Assembly: GCF_016863295.1 (NCBI RefSeq)
Contig: NZ_BOOP01000008.1
Coordinates: forward strand, 124,001 to 188,000
From: Planotetraspora phitsanulokensis
Lineage (GTDB): Bacteria > Actinomycetota > Actinomycetes > Streptosporangiales > Streptosporangiaceae
Length of the DNA: 64,000 bases
Direction: 5' to 3'
In this document: piece after piece, positions 8,504 through 17,499 of the stretch
How positions within the stretch are numbered: the first letter of the stretch is position 1
How the letters are laid out: each line of letters begins with the position of its first letter
Program-made: the position numbers and the translations under genes
Notes under the pieces: model-generated
The model's input: the letters and a program-made list of their open reading frames with translations, nothing else
Databases searched by the model: none
What the model was told of the DNA's origin: nothing

Positions 8504-9553
8504 TCAGGCGTCGCGGTCCAGGAATGATCTCAGCCACTCCAGTGTCCGCGTCGCCGACGCGGCCCACGTCTCCCGGAACATCGGCTGGTCCCGGTGTTCG
8601 ACCGTCCACATCATCAGCTGCACCGCCCGCAATGCGATGAAGACGTCGATGAGCCGCTCGTGCGCCGGAGCCAGCGGCCGGACCGTGCGGTAGCCGTACA
8701 GCAGGGCGGAGCGCAGGCCCGGATAGTCGGGCCTGCGCTTCAGCTCGCTGAGCGTCACCGCGAGGTCGTAGACGTACGGCCCGTAGCCGCAGTCGTCGAA
8801 GTCGATGGCCCGGGCCTCGCCCCGATGGAACAGGTAGTTCTCCTGGTGGAGATCGGCGTGGACGAGCCCGAACACCGCCGGATCCCTGCCGAGCGAGTCG
8901 CGGGCCGTCCGGGCCCGCTCGATCACCGCCTGGACGATCGCCCCGCCGCCGGCCGGGCGCACGTCGTCGACGAGCGCCGCGGCGCGTGCGGCCACCTCGG
9001 GCGAGAGGCCGTCGTCCTGGGTGCGCCCGAACGAGGTGACGTGATCGACCGCGTCGCGGTGGAAGCCCTCGGGAACGGCGAACCGGGCTCCGTGCGACTG
9101 CAGGCGCGCCATGAGCACGCCCACCCGCTCGAGATGCGCCGGGGTCAGCCGATCGTCGGCGAACCTGCCGTCGACCCATCGGTACAGCACACAGCTCCGC
9201 GCCCCGGGGACGCCCTCGGACTCCACGACGGTCAGGAGATCGCCGTCGCGGGTGGGCACCGGCGCCGGGACCACGAGGTCGGTGTCCCGGCACAGCGCCG
9301 CGAGCCACGTCATCTCGGAGCGGACCATCTCAGCCGTAGGGCCGCCGGTGCGCTGGATCCGGAGGACATGCCGTCCGCCGCCGGCGGTGTCGACCCGGAA
9401 GGTCGTGTTGAAGCCGCGCATCAGCGGGGTGATCCGCGTGGTCTCGACGGGGTACGCCCCGACCGCCACCTCCGCCAGCCGCCGCATCCGGCGGATCTGC
9501 CCGGCGCGGCTGAGTTCCTCGTACGGCCGGCGGGCACGGGCGGCGACGCTCAT
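8504..9553 (-). CDS. APH-family phosphotransferase (aminoglycoside/homoserine-kinase-like)
   Basis: 349 residues from the ATG at 9553. The catalytic loop H-A-D-L-H-Q-E-N-Y-L (near residue 230) and metal-binding A-I-D-F-D-D-C-G-Y-G-P (near 250) are intact, and V-L-R-I-Q-R supplies the ATP-contacting region. The domain resembles phosphotransferase family APH (PF01636). Such genes in actinobacteria phosphorylate small alcohols or are unassigned; an antibiotic-resistance role should not be assumed. It converges on the membrane-protein gene ending at 8494 and stands alone. Confidence 0.85.
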   Translation of the reverse strand: MSVAARARRPYEELSRAGQIRRMRRLAEVAVGAYPVETTRITPLMRGFNTTFRVDTAGGGRHVLRIQRTGGPTAEMVRSEMTWLAALCRDTDLVVPAPVPTRDGDLLTVVESEGVPGARSCVLYRWVDGRFADDRLTPAHLERVGVLMARLQSHGARFAVPEGFHRDAVDHVTSFGRTQDDGLSPEVAARAAALVDDVRPAGGGAIVQAVIERARTARDSLGRDPAVFGLVHADLHQENYLFHRGEARAIDFDDCGYGPYVYDLAVTLSELKRRPDYPGLRSALLYGYRTVRPLAPAHERLIDVFIALRAVQLMMWTVEHRDQPMFRETWAASATRTLEWLRSFLDRDA

Positions 9554-9636
9554 CGGAAGTCTTCTCCCACGCGACGGGGGGCGATCGATGATCACGAACA
9601 GCGGCCTGCGGGCGTACGAGTTCCGGGCCGCGGAGC

Positions 9637-10086
9637 CTATTCCTCCGTCTGCCCTTCGAGCTTGCCGGCGAAGCCCTTGACGGCGTCCCACACCTGGTGC
9701 CGGTCGTAACCCCGCATCACGACCTTGAACGAGGTCTCGCGCAACTCCTCGGTGGAGATGGTCCCCGCCTCGACCCGCGAGAGGATCACATTGACCTGGT
9801 GGCGGTCGTAACCCCGCAGGACCAGGTCGAACTCCTTTCCGTAGGTCCCGCCGGACGAGGACTCCACGGGGTGCACGCCGTGCCCTCCGGGCTCGTCGGC
9901 CGGGGCCGCGACGCGGTCTTCGACGGCGTCCCACACCTGGTGCCGGTCGTAGCCCATCATCGCCACGCGGAACGACGGCTTGCGCAGCTCCTCGGCGGTG
10001 ACGGCGTCGGCGTCGAGACGCTCGAAGAACGCGTCCACCTGCTTCCGGTCATAACCCCGCAGGACCACGTCGAATTGCTCATTCAT
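9637..10086 (-). CDS. small protein built of tandem DivIVA-like G-Y-D-R motifs
   Basis: 149 residues from the ATG at 10086 (M-N-E-Q-F-D-V-V-L-R-G-Y-D-R). The motif F-D-x-V-L-R-G-Y-D-R-x-Q-V followed by a short helix and T-x-E-E-L-R occurs twice, and a related x-G-Y-D-R-H-Q-V-W-D-A-V segment follows each, giving four G-Y-D-R-x-Q-V units. This motif is the N-terminal membrane-binding turn of DivIVA/Wag31-like proteins, but the long coiled coil of DivIVA is missing. An alternative ATG at 10113 adds nine residues. Neighbours are unrelated. A curvature- or membrane-associated scaffold is a guess. Confidence 0.7.
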   Translation of the reverse strand: MNEQFDVVLRGYDRKQVDAFFERLDADAVTAEELRKPSFRVAMMGYDRHQVWDAVEDRVAAPADEPGGHGVHPVESSSGGTYGKEFDLVLRGYDRHQVNVILSRVEAGTISTEELRETSFKVVMRGYDRHQVWDAVKGFAGKLEGQTEE

Positions 10087-10282
10087 CAGATGACCGGCCC
10101 ATCTCTCCGCCATAGGGGCGATGACGACTCCCATCCCGCTCACGCGGTGCGACACGATGGTTCCACAGCCGCCGCGCCGACGTTCGCGAAATGATCGGAT
10201 TGTACGGTTTGGGATCTTTTGGGGAGCTGTCCGGGACCGTTTCGACGCGCGCCTCTCAGAGGTACGGCGGGAGTCCCCGGCC

Positions 10283-10344
10283 GGCTCAGCCAATGTCGAC
10301 GTACTGGCGGGGTCGGCTCAGCCCATGCCGGCGTACTGGCGGGG
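10283..10344. repeat. 32-bp-period tandem duplication across the 3' end of the 10318 gene
   Basis: Copy A at 10283-10312 and copy B at 10315-10344 match in 27 of 30 bases. Copy B contains the last codons and TGA of the hypothetical gene (P-R-Q-Y-A-G-M-G-stop); copy A encodes P-R-Q-Y-V-D-I-G-stop in another frame. This looks like a slippage duplication of the gene's 3' end. Confidence 0.8.
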
Positions 10345-11616
10345 CCGCAGCGCGCGGGCGCGCAGTGCGGCGAGCGCCGCGGAGCGGCCCACCTCGGTCA
10401 GCCGCCACGGTGCGTCCCACGAGCAGTCGGCACGCAGGGCCAGGGCGTCGAGACGGCGCTGAAGCTCGCCGAGCGGCGCCGCCAGGTCGGGCGGCGCGAC
10501 CTGACCGCCTTCGGCCGTGCGCCATCCCTCGCCGTTGACGACGTCGGAGACGCGCTCGCTCAGCTCGCGGTAGGGCAGCGGCCCGTTGTCCACGAGCAGC
10601 ATCAGGGCCGACTCGCGGATGGAGATCTCGAAGTCGTGCTCGCCCCGGGCCGGGAGCAGCAGTGTGGCGGCCGCCTCCCTCCACAGCGCCACCGGGTCGT
10701 CGAGCAGCGCGCGTCCCACGGGTGTCAGCTCGAGCCGCCTGCCCGTACGGCTCAGCGCCCCGAGCTCGTGGACGGCGATCTCCTTGAGCGCGGTCAGCGC
10801 GGGGACGTCGGCCTCGCTCCGCACCGACCGCGTGGACATGGCGTCCCAGCCGAAACGGTCGACGGCGTCGAGGACGAGCACACGGGTGAGGTTGGACCTC
10901 TCCGTCAGCGGCACGCCGTTCACCGCGAGGGCCAGCAGCCAGCGGAGCGGCTCGAGGCAGGTCCCGGACGGCGCCGCCACGGGCGCGTGCAGCCGAACCT
11001 CGAAGGGCTGGGCCAGCTCCCGGCGGGCGCTGCCGCGCCCGAGGACCCAGCGGTTGAGCCGCTCCCCGTGGACCCGGTGCAGCCAGCAGTCGCCGCCCAG
11101 CTCGGGACGGGGAGAGGTCAGCCAGCGGGTGGTCAGCGTTCCGCGCTCGACCGGGTCGCCCGACACGATGGCGAGCTCCAGCGCGGCAGCACAGGCGAGA
11201 TGGGCGCCCAGCTCCTCCGGCCCCATGATCGAGCTCCAGGACAGCTCCGCGACGTCGGGCGGCAGGACCCCGGTCTCCTCAAGCGCCTGGTGGTAGGCGG
11301 CGGCGCCCGCCTCCTCGCCGTCCCGGGCGTAGACGCGCAGGATTTCGGCCGTCAGAGGGGAGTCGCACAACGCGGCATACCGTCCCAGTCCACCGAGGCG
11401 GAGGAGCTCGCCGAGCGCCCGGGCGATGGTCGGCCGGTCACCTGAGATCTTGATCGGCAACGTGTACCAGAGGAACTCGCACACATCGAGCTGACTGATG
11501 GTCTCCAGCGCTTCGCCGCCGGTCAGCCATTCGACGGCCACCCGTGCCGCGTCGGCGGTGTCCGGCTCGGCGCGCTCCAACTCGGCGAGGAGTGCGGCCA
11601 CGTCAGGTGCGGGCAT
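10318..11616 (-). CDS. hypothetical cytosolic protein
   Basis: 432 residues from the ATG at 11616 (M-P-A-P-D-V-A-A-L-L-A-E-L). No signal peptide, membrane segment or known catalytic motif is visible. Two short segments in the C-terminal half read L-T-P-V-G-R-A-L-L and L-T-E-V-G-R-S-A-A-L, like the end of a winged-helix unit, which hints at two degenerate winged-helix domains. Resemblance to winged-helix parts of actinobacterial helicase-associated or plasmid-type proteins is possible but weak. It is upstream of, and on the same strand as, the DivIVA-motif gene, but about 230 bases away with a duplicated 3' end. Confidence 0.55.
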   Translation of the reverse strand: MPAPDVAALLAELERAEPDTADAARVAVEWLTGGEALETISQLDVCEFLWYTLPIKISGDRPTIARALGELLRLGGLGRYAALCDSPLTAEILRVYARDGEEAGAAAYHQALEETGVLPPDVAELSWSSIMGPEELGAHLACAAALELAIVSGDPVERGTLTTRWLTSPRPELGGDCWLHRVHGERLNRWVLGRGSARRELAQPFEVRLHAPVAAPSGTCLEPLRWLLALAVNGVPLTERSNLTRVLVLDAVDRFGWDAMSTRSVRSEADVPALTALKEIAVHELGALSRTGRRLELTPVGRALLDDPVALWREAAATLLLPARGEHDFEISIRESALMLLVDNGPLPYRELSERVSDVVNGEGWRTAEGGQVAPPDLAAPLGELQRRLDALALRADCSWDAPWRLTEVGRSAALAALRARALRPRQYAGMG

Positions 11617-11701
11617 GACTCGAAGTCTGCCGTATGCGACCCATCGTTGACGACGACCATGCCTCACTGGTGACCACCCCTGTGACCAACGATACGAAAG
11701 G

Positions 11702-13312
11702 TCAGATCCACGACGGGAAGAGCATTCGTGCGTGCCATACGTCATACGGCACGATCTGGGCGGAAAGGATGGGGTAGAGCCACCAGAAGTTGACCAGGGC
11801 GAGCAGGACGAAACCGCCCGCGAACACCGTTCCGACCACTCGCCGGGCAGGCCTGGCGTCCCCCCGGCCGATCATGAGACCGCAGGCCAGGACGATGGCC
11901 AGGACCATGAACGGAACCATCGGCAGCGCGTAGAACAGGAACATCGTCCGGTGGTTGACGATGGCGAAGTAGAACCACGGCAGCCAGCCGGCCGCGTAGG
12001 CCAGGAGCACCGCGCCCGCGCGCCAGTCCCGGGTCGACACGTACCAGGCGATCATCGCGATGAGGGCCGCCACGGCGCCGAACCAGATCGCCGGCGTCCC
12101 GGTCCCGAGCACGGCCCAGGAGCACGACGACGCCCCGCAGTTCTTCGGCGACTCGTAGAAGAACGCGACCGGTCGCAGCAGGAGCGGCCACTGCCAGGGC
12201 TGCGACTGGTACGGGTGGGTGGCGTCCAGGCCCTCGTGGAAGCTCAGCACCTGGAACTGGTAGGTGAACCACGAGTGCAGGGAGCTGAAGACGAAGTGCA
12301 GCGGGTTGCCGCCGGAGGTCGCCTCCGCCCAGTTGCGCCCGTAGCCCTTGTCGGACAGGAACCAGCCGGTGAAGGACAGGACGTAGACCAGGCCGGGCAC
12401 CACGGCCACCCAGCCCGCGGCCGGCGTCACGTCCCTGGCGAACGCTCCGGCGTACGGCCGGCGGAGGCCGACGGCCCGCCGCGCCCCGAAATCCCAGAAG
12501 ATCGTCAGCAGCAGGAAACCGATGATGAAGAAGACCGCGGTCCACTTGCTGGCCACCGCCGCGCCGAGGCACAGCCCGGCGGCCAGCCGCCATGGCCGCA
12601 GGCCCAGGGACGGGCCGAACTCGTCGACGTCCTCCCTCGACTCGCGCCAGACCGCCAGGCGTTCCCGCGTGCGGTCACGGTCGACCACCAGGCAGGCGAA
12701 CCCGGCCAGCACCCAGAACATCACGAAGATGTCCAGCAGTGCCGTACGGGACAACACGAAGTGCAGGCCGTCCAGGGACAGCAGGAAGCCGGCGAGGCAG
12801 CCCAGCAGGGTCGAGCGCGTCATTCGGCGTGCCACCCTGGCGAGGATCAGGATGGAGAGCGACCCGATGAGCGCCGTGGCGAAGCGCCAGCCGAACGGGT
12901 CGAGGCCGAAGATCATCTCGCCGAGGCCGATGAGCCACTTGCCGAGCGGCGGATGCACGACGTAGTTGGCGCACTGGTCCACCTGCTGGCACGTCTTGAA
13001 GATGTTCGCGTTGCCGGACAACATCAGCTTGTCCGCGCCGTCGACGAACTGCCGTTCGACACCGTACTTGGCGATCGCCCACGAGTCCTTCGCGTAGTAC
13101 GTCTCGTCGAAGACGACGGAGTGCGGAGTCCCGAGCCGGGTGAACCGGAGGACCGCGCCGAACACGGCGACGATGATCGGACCGATCCAGCCCCACAAGG
13201 CGCTCCCGGGCATGGGCGGCACCAGCCGATCGCGGAGGGAGACCTGCGAAGCCGTACTCGGCCCCTGGTCCGGCTCCTCGAATGCCTGGTATGGGAAGTC
13301 GGTTACGGCCAC
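11702..13312 (-). CDS. pmt: protein O-mannosyltransferase (dolichyl/polyprenyl-phosphate-mannose type)
   Basis: 536 residues, GT39 family. The first loop carries F-T-R-L-G-T-P-H-S-V-V-F-D-E-T-Y-Y-A-K-D, containing the D-E pair essential for catalysis in bacterial and yeast PMTs, and H-P-P-L-G-K-W-L-I follows near residue 120. About ten to eleven membrane spans. It transfers mannose from polyprenyl-phosphate mannose to Ser/Thr of exported proteins during Sec translocation (known for Mycobacterium Rv1002c). It is divergent from rsmI, the standard actinobacterial arrangement. Likely acceptors nearby are lipoproteins with Pro/Thr-rich linkers such as those at 24412 and 634 (inference). Confidence 0.95.
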   Translation of the reverse strand: MAVTDFPYQAFEEPDQGPSTASQVSLRDRLVPPMPGSALWGWIGPIIVAVFGAVLRFTRLGTPHSVVFDETYYAKDSWAIAKYGVERQFVDGADKLMLSGNANIFKTCQQVDQCANYVVHPPLGKWLIGLGEMIFGLDPFGWRFATALIGSLSILILARVARRMTRSTLLGCLAGFLLSLDGLHFVLSRTALLDIFVMFWVLAGFACLVVDRDRTRERLAVWRESREDVDEFGPSLGLRPWRLAAGLCLGAAVASKWTAVFFIIGFLLLTIFWDFGARRAVGLRRPYAGAFARDVTPAAGWVAVVPGLVYVLSFTGWFLSDKGYGRNWAEATSGGNPLHFVFSSLHSWFTYQFQVLSFHEGLDATHPYQSQPWQWPLLLRPVAFFYESPKNCGASSCSWAVLGTGTPAIWFGAVAALIAMIAWYVSTRDWRAGAVLLAYAAGWLPWFYFAIVNHRTMFLFYALPMVPFMVLAIVLACGLMIGRGDARPARRVVGTVFAGGFVLLALVNFWWLYPILSAQIVPYDVWHARMLFPSWI

Positions 13313-13419
13313 CTGCGACAGAGTACTGGTGAGGGTGGGTGCGGAACATGGCGTACGCGCTGATTGGGAACATCTGGCCGTCCGCGTGTGAACGTTTCAG
13401 GAAGTCATAGGCTGAGCGG

Positions 13420-14241
13420 GTGCTTATTCTCGCGGGAGCCCCAATCGGTCGGTTGGGGGACGCTTCGCCCAGGCTCCGCGAGGTGCTCGCCGGAGCCGAC
13501 GTGATCGCGGCGGAGGACACGCGCAGGTTCCGGCGGCTCGCCGCCGACCTCGAGGTGACCGTCACCGGCCGGGTCGTGTCCTACTACGACGCCAACGAGG
13601 CCGGCCGGGCGAAGGAACTGCTGGACGCCCTGCTCGCGGGACAGACCGTCGTCGTGATCACGGACGCGGGCATGCCGGGAGTGTCCGACCCCGGATACCG
13701 GCTCACGAGCCTCGCGGTCGAGGCCGGGGTGCAGGTGACCGCTCTTCCCGGGCCCTCTGCCGTCACCACCGCGCTGGCCGTCTCCGGCCTGCCCAGTGAC
13801 CGCTTCTGCTTCGAGGGGTTCCCGCCGCGCAAGCCCGGCGAGCGGGCGCGGCGGCTGGCGGCCCTGGCCGGCGAGGAGCGGACGATGGTCTTCTTTGAGG
13901 CCCCCCACCGCGTGGGGGCGGCCCTGGAGGCCATGGCGGAGGCGTTCGGACCCGATCGGCGGGCCGCCGTCTGCCGCGAGCTCACCAAGACCTACGAGGA
14001 GGTGCGGCGGGGGACGCTCGCCGAACTGGCCGAATGGGCGACGGGCGAGGTCCGGGGCGAGATCACCCTGGTCGTCGCGGGACGGGCCGCGGAGGACGCC
14101 CCGCCGGTGATGGACGACCTGGTCGGAGAGGTGGCCCGCCTCGAGGAGACCGGGGTGCCGCGCAAGCAGGCGATCGTCGACGTCGCGAAGTCGGCGGGCA
14201 TCCCCAAGCGGGAGCTCTACAACGCCGTCCACGGCTCCTGA
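13420..14241 (+). CDS. rsmI: 16S rRNA (cytidine-1402 2'-O)-methyltransferase
   Basis: 273 residues from a GTG at 13420: L-I-L-A-G-A-P-I-G-R-L-G-D begins the tetrapyrrole-methylase fold. A-E-D-T-R-R, T-D-A-G-M-P-G-V-S-D-P-G-Y and the L-P-G-P-S-A-V-T-T-A-L-A-V-S-G-L-P motifs form the SAM pocket, and F-E-G-F-P-P-R-K is characteristic of RsmI. The C-terminal R-K-Q-A-I-V-D-V-A substrate-binding tail is present. It methylates the ribose of C1402 in the 30S decoding centre. The promoter is shared with the divergent pmt gene (107-base gap). Confidence 0.96.
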   Translation: MLILAGAPIGRLGDASPRLREVLAGADVIAAEDTRRFRRLAADLEVTVTGRVVSYYDANEAGRAKELLDALLAGQTVVVITDAGMPGVSDPGYRLTSLAVEAGVQVTALPGPSAVTTALAVSGLPSDRFCFEGFPPRKPGERARRLAALAGEERTMVFFEAPHRVGAALEAMAEAFGPDRRAAVCRELTKTYEEVRRGTLAELAEWATGEVRGEITLVVAGRAAEDAPPVMDDLVGEVARLEETGVPRKQAIVDVAKSAGIPKRELYNAVHGS

Positions 14242-14246
14242 GGCGA

Positions 14247-15941
14247 TCAGGCGCTTTCGGCGGTCTCAGCGGCTTCGGCGGTCTCAGCGACTTTTGTGGT
14301 TTGAGCGGCTTTGGTGGTTTGAGGTGCTTCGGCGTCGGGCTGCTGGTCGCGGCGCTGCGGCTTGGCGGGCTGCGGGTCGGGGCGCTGTTGGTCGGGGGTC
14401 TGCTGTACCGGGGGCTGCCGATCGGCGGTCTGCGGCTTCGGGTGCTGTGGGTCGGAGGGGTGCGGAACGGCGGGCTCGGTCGCGTCCGGCCGCCGGCGTT
14501 CGCGCAGCCCCGCGATGGTGATGGCGGCGGCCAGGCAGGCCAGCGGCGCGGCGGGCAGCAGGTAGCGGTAGTCGAACTCGGCCGTCGCGGCCGGGGCCAG
14601 GACCAGGCCGACCCCGCCGAGCCAGGGCAGCAGGACGGCCCCGCCCAGCTCCCGCCATCGCACGGCCACGCCGTACAGGCCGACGAGCAGGAGCAGGCCG
14701 AGCGCGAGACCGGGGAGCCGCACCACCTTCTGGTAGCCGATCATGATGTCGGACCAGGGCGCGACGACGCGCGTCGCCGCAGGGCCGTTCTCGTAGGCCT
14801 CGGCGTCCTTGTCGGTCGTGCTGTGGTAGGAGCTCCACTTCGGGAGCTCCCGGGTGAACGAGTTTCTGAACTCGTACAGCATGTAGGTCTTGTAGTCGGG
14901 GAACTGCGGCCGGTCCCAACGGAACGCGCGGAAGAAGTCCTTGGCCACGGCCGCGAGATAGTCACCCGGCTGCGAGAGGATCGCCTTCTTCGCGAAGGTG
15001 CTCGCGTTCGCGTTGATCTCGGGGGTGAACTTCATGCCCGAGCCGAAGACGTGCAGCTGGTTCTCGTTGTCCCACCACAGATACGCCTGGGCGGAGGGCT
15101 CCCGCTTGTCACGCGGGGTGTTGATGCACAGGAGGACGAGCTCGAGCTCCTTGCGCTTGTCCAGGTTCATCTCGTGGCAGTCCGCGAACAGCGAGGTCCT
15201 CATGTAAAGGATCACTCCGTCGCTGTTGGTCATCGCGAACTGGCCGTTCACGGCCTTGAACCAGCCCATGTACGCCCCGACGGGGAGGGCGCAGGCGATG
15301 ATCATGGCGACGATGGGCTTCCAGCCGGCCCGCTTGATCAGCAGATAGACGACGACCAGAGCGAGGATCGGCAGCCCGATGCTCCTGGTCAGGGCCGTCA
15401 ACGCCAGCAGGACTCCGACGACCGCGCCCACCCGCCACGACATCGTCCGATGCCACAGGACCAGCGTGATCACGCCGACGACGAGCAGGATGAACATCGC
15501 GTCCGACATGACCAGCTGCTCGAGCTGGATCTGGTAGGCGTCGAACAGGATCGGCGCCGCGGCGAGGGTCGCCCCCCAGCCTGGGATGCCAAATTTCTTG
15601 GTCAGAAGGGCATAGATCAGTACGCCTGCCGCGATTCCCATCAAATGCTGGGTGAACGCGACCACGGCCAGGCTGTGCAGCGGACGGAGGATCAGGAGCC
15701 AGAACCCGTAGCCGTCCGGGCGGATCGGATGCGGCCGGGGGCGCAGCGCCACGGAGATGTAGTCGTAGGAGTCGTTGAACCACATCGCCGGGCCGAAGCC
15801 CAGCATGGTGATGATCCGCAACAATGCAGCCAGACCGACCGCGACGGCGAAGACCCTGTGGCGGCGCAGAAAAGCGAGAAGACGCCCCCATCCGCTTACT
15901 GGGGAGGCGTCCACAACCGGTGGCTCCGCGACCGCGACCAT
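14247..15941 (-). CDS. integral-membrane glycosyltransferase (GT-C, polyprenyl-phosphate-sugar dependent)
   Basis: 564 residues from the ATG at 15941. About eleven hydrophobic segments begin at residue 25. The first periplasmic loop holds W-F-N-D-S-Y-D-Y, the acidic D-x-x-x motif position of GT-C enzymes. A large external domain (about 245-375) precedes the last four spans. The C-terminal 70 residues are a Pro/Gln/Thr tail ending in short A-E-T-A-E-A repeats, visible in the DNA as repeated GGCGGTCTCAGCG units. It ends five bases past the convergent rsmI stop. The acceptor is unknown; with the GT2 at 16037 divergent to it, a lipid-linked sugar pathway is likely. Confidence 0.8.
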   Translation of the reverse strand: MVAVAEPPVVDASPVSGWGRLLAFLRRHRVFAVAVGLAALLRIITMLGFGPAMWFNDSYDYISVALRPRPHPIRPDGYGFWLLILRPLHSLAVVAFTQHLMGIAAGVLIYALLTKKFGIPGWGATLAAAPILFDAYQIQLEQLVMSDAMFILLVVGVITLVLWHRTMSWRVGAVVGVLLALTALTRSIGLPILALVVVYLLIKRAGWKPIVAMIIACALPVGAYMGWFKAVNGQFAMTNSDGVILYMRTSLFADCHEMNLDKRKELELVLLCINTPRDKREPSAQAYLWWDNENQLHVFGSGMKFTPEINANASTFAKKAILSQPGDYLAAVAKDFFRAFRWDRPQFPDYKTYMLYEFRNSFTRELPKWSSYHSTTDKDAEAYENGPAATRVVAPWSDIMIGYQKVVRLPGLALGLLLLVGLYGVAVRWRELGGAVLLPWLGGVGLVLAPAATAEFDYRYLLPAAPLACLAAAITIAGLRERRRPDATEPAVPHPSDPQHPKPQTADRQPPVQQTPDQQRPDPQPAKPQRRDQQPDAEAPQTTKAAQTTKVAETAEAAETAESA

Positions 15942-16036
15942 GGTTACAGAATGCCAGCCCTTTTGTGGACTTGACTCGGGCACCTGGGGGAAGCGGGCAT
16001 CATGGTGTCCTGCCGTCATATGCAAGGAGTTGCGAC

Positions 16037-17257
16037 GTGGAGCTGACTGTCGTCATGCCGTGCCTCAACGAGGCCGAGACCGTCGAGACATGCGTTCGCA
16101 AGGCTCTTGCCTGCATGCATGAGCATGGGATAGACGGCGAGGTGGTGATCGCCGACAACGGCAGCACCGACGGATCGCAGCAGCTCGCACGGGATGCGGG
16201 CGCTCGCGTGGTGCACATCGCCGAGAAGGGCTACGGCAACGCCCTCCTGGGCGGCATCCGGGCCGCCCGCGGCAAGTACGTGATCATGGGAGACGCCGAC
16301 GACTCCTACGACTTCACGAACCTGATGCCGTTCGTGGAGCAGTTGCGCGACGGCGCCGAGCTCGTCATGGGCAACCGGTTCAAGGGCGGCATCGCCCCCG
16401 GCGCCATGCCGCCGCTCCACCGCTACCTCGGCAACCCGGTGTTGTCGTTCGTCGGGCGGCTGTTCTTCCCGAGCGCCATCGGCGACTTCCACTGCGGCCT
16501 GCGGGGCTTCCGCCGCGACTCGATCCTGCGGCTGGGCCTGCAGACCGGCGGCATGGAGTTCGCCTCCGAGGTCGTCGTCAAGTCCACGCTCCAGGGCCTC
16601 GACGTCCGCGAGGTGCCGACCACGCTGTCGCCCGACGGCCGCTCCCGCCCGCCGCACCTGCGTTCCTGGCGTGACGGCTGGCGCCACCTGCGCTTCCTGC
16701 TGCTGTACAGCCCCCGCTGGCTGTTCTTCATCCCCGGGCTCGCGCTGATGACCCTCGGCCTGCTGGCCGGCGCCGCGCTGACCTTCGGTCCGGTCCGCAT
16801 CGGCAACCTGGCCTTCGACGTCGACACCCTCGTGGGGGCCTCGGCGATCGTCGTGATCGGGTTCCAGGCCGTGCTGTTCGCGCTGTTCACGAAGGTGTAC
16901 GCCGCGGAGGAGGGCTTCCTGCCAGAAGACCGGCGGATCAGGAAGCTCGTCGACATCGTCACGCTGGAGAAGGGCCTGATCGCCGGCGGCCTGCTGGGGA
17001 TCGCCGGTCTCGGCGGCCTGGTGGCGTCCCTGGTCCACTGGGGTGGCCGCGGCTTCGGCGAGCTGATCCCGGCGGAGTCGCTGCGCCTGGTGGTGCCGTC
17101 CGCGACCGCGTTCATCATGAGCTTCCAGACGATCTTCGCGTCGCTGTTCATCAGCATCCTCGGCATCCGCAGGTCTCGCGAGACGCCGACCGACATCGCC
17201 GCGTCCGCCGCGGAGGAGGCCGCCGAGGCCCTCACCCGCACGCACGCCGAGGCCTGA
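16037..17257 (+). CDS. GT2 family glycosyltransferase with C-terminal membrane spans (polyprenyl-phosphate mannose synthase-like)
   Basis: 406 residues from a GTG at 16037; AAGGAG lies seven bases upstream. V-M-P-C-L-N-E-A-E-T-V opens a GT-A fold, I-A-D-N-G-S-T-D-G-S and M-G-D-A-D-D-S-Y-D-F carry the nucleotide-sugar and DxD-type metal sites, and M-G-N-R-F-K-G closes the domain near residue 120. Four hydrophobic segments follow after residue 230. It probably makes a polyprenyl-phosphate sugar used by a GT-C transferase. The divergent GT-C gene at 15941 is the natural partner. Donor identity is not readable. Confidence 0.88.
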   Translation: MELTVVMPCLNEAETVETCVRKALACMHEHGIDGEVVIADNGSTDGSQQLARDAGARVVHIAEKGYGNALLGGIRAARGKYVIMGDADDSYDFTNLMPFVEQLRDGAELVMGNRFKGGIAPGAMPPLHRYLGNPVLSFVGRLFFPSAIGDFHCGLRGFRRDSILRLGLQTGGMEFASEVVVKSTLQGLDVREVPTTLSPDGRSRPPHLRSWRDGWRHLRFLLLYSPRWLFFIPGLALMTLGLLAGAALTFGPVRIGNLAFDVDTLVGASAIVVIGFQAVLFALFTKVYAAEEGFLPEDRRIRKLVDIVTLEKGLIAGGLLGIAGLGGLVASLVHWGGRGFGELIPAESLRLVVPSATAFIMSFQTIFASLFISILGIRRSRETPTDIAASAAEEAAEALTRTHAEA

Positions 17258-17294
17258 GGCGAGGGGCACCTGGGGCGCCTCGCCCGCTTGCCGT

Positions 17295-17440
17295 CCGAGG
17301 CTCGGGGCCGTGCCGTACGCGGCCCTGAGGTGGTGCCGGACCGCACGTGTGCCGAGGGCCGGGGCCGTGCCATAGGCGGCCCTGAGGTGGTGCCGTACCG
17401 CACCTGTGCCGAGAGCCGGGGCCGTGCCGTACGAGGCATG
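17295..17440. repeat. 57-bp tandem repeat, about 2.5 copies
   Basis: Units start at 17295, 17352 and 17409 with CCGAG and share GGGGCCGTGCC, GCGGCCCTGAGGTGGTGCC and TGTGCC blocks; the third copy is partial. The array fills most of the GT2-metG gap. Although 57 is a multiple of three, neither strand gives a convincing protein. Confidence 0.85.
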
Positions 17441-17499
17441 AGGCCGACGCGCGGCAAACCGGTGTGATACGGCGCCGGGAGGGCTCTAGGCTTGTGGGC

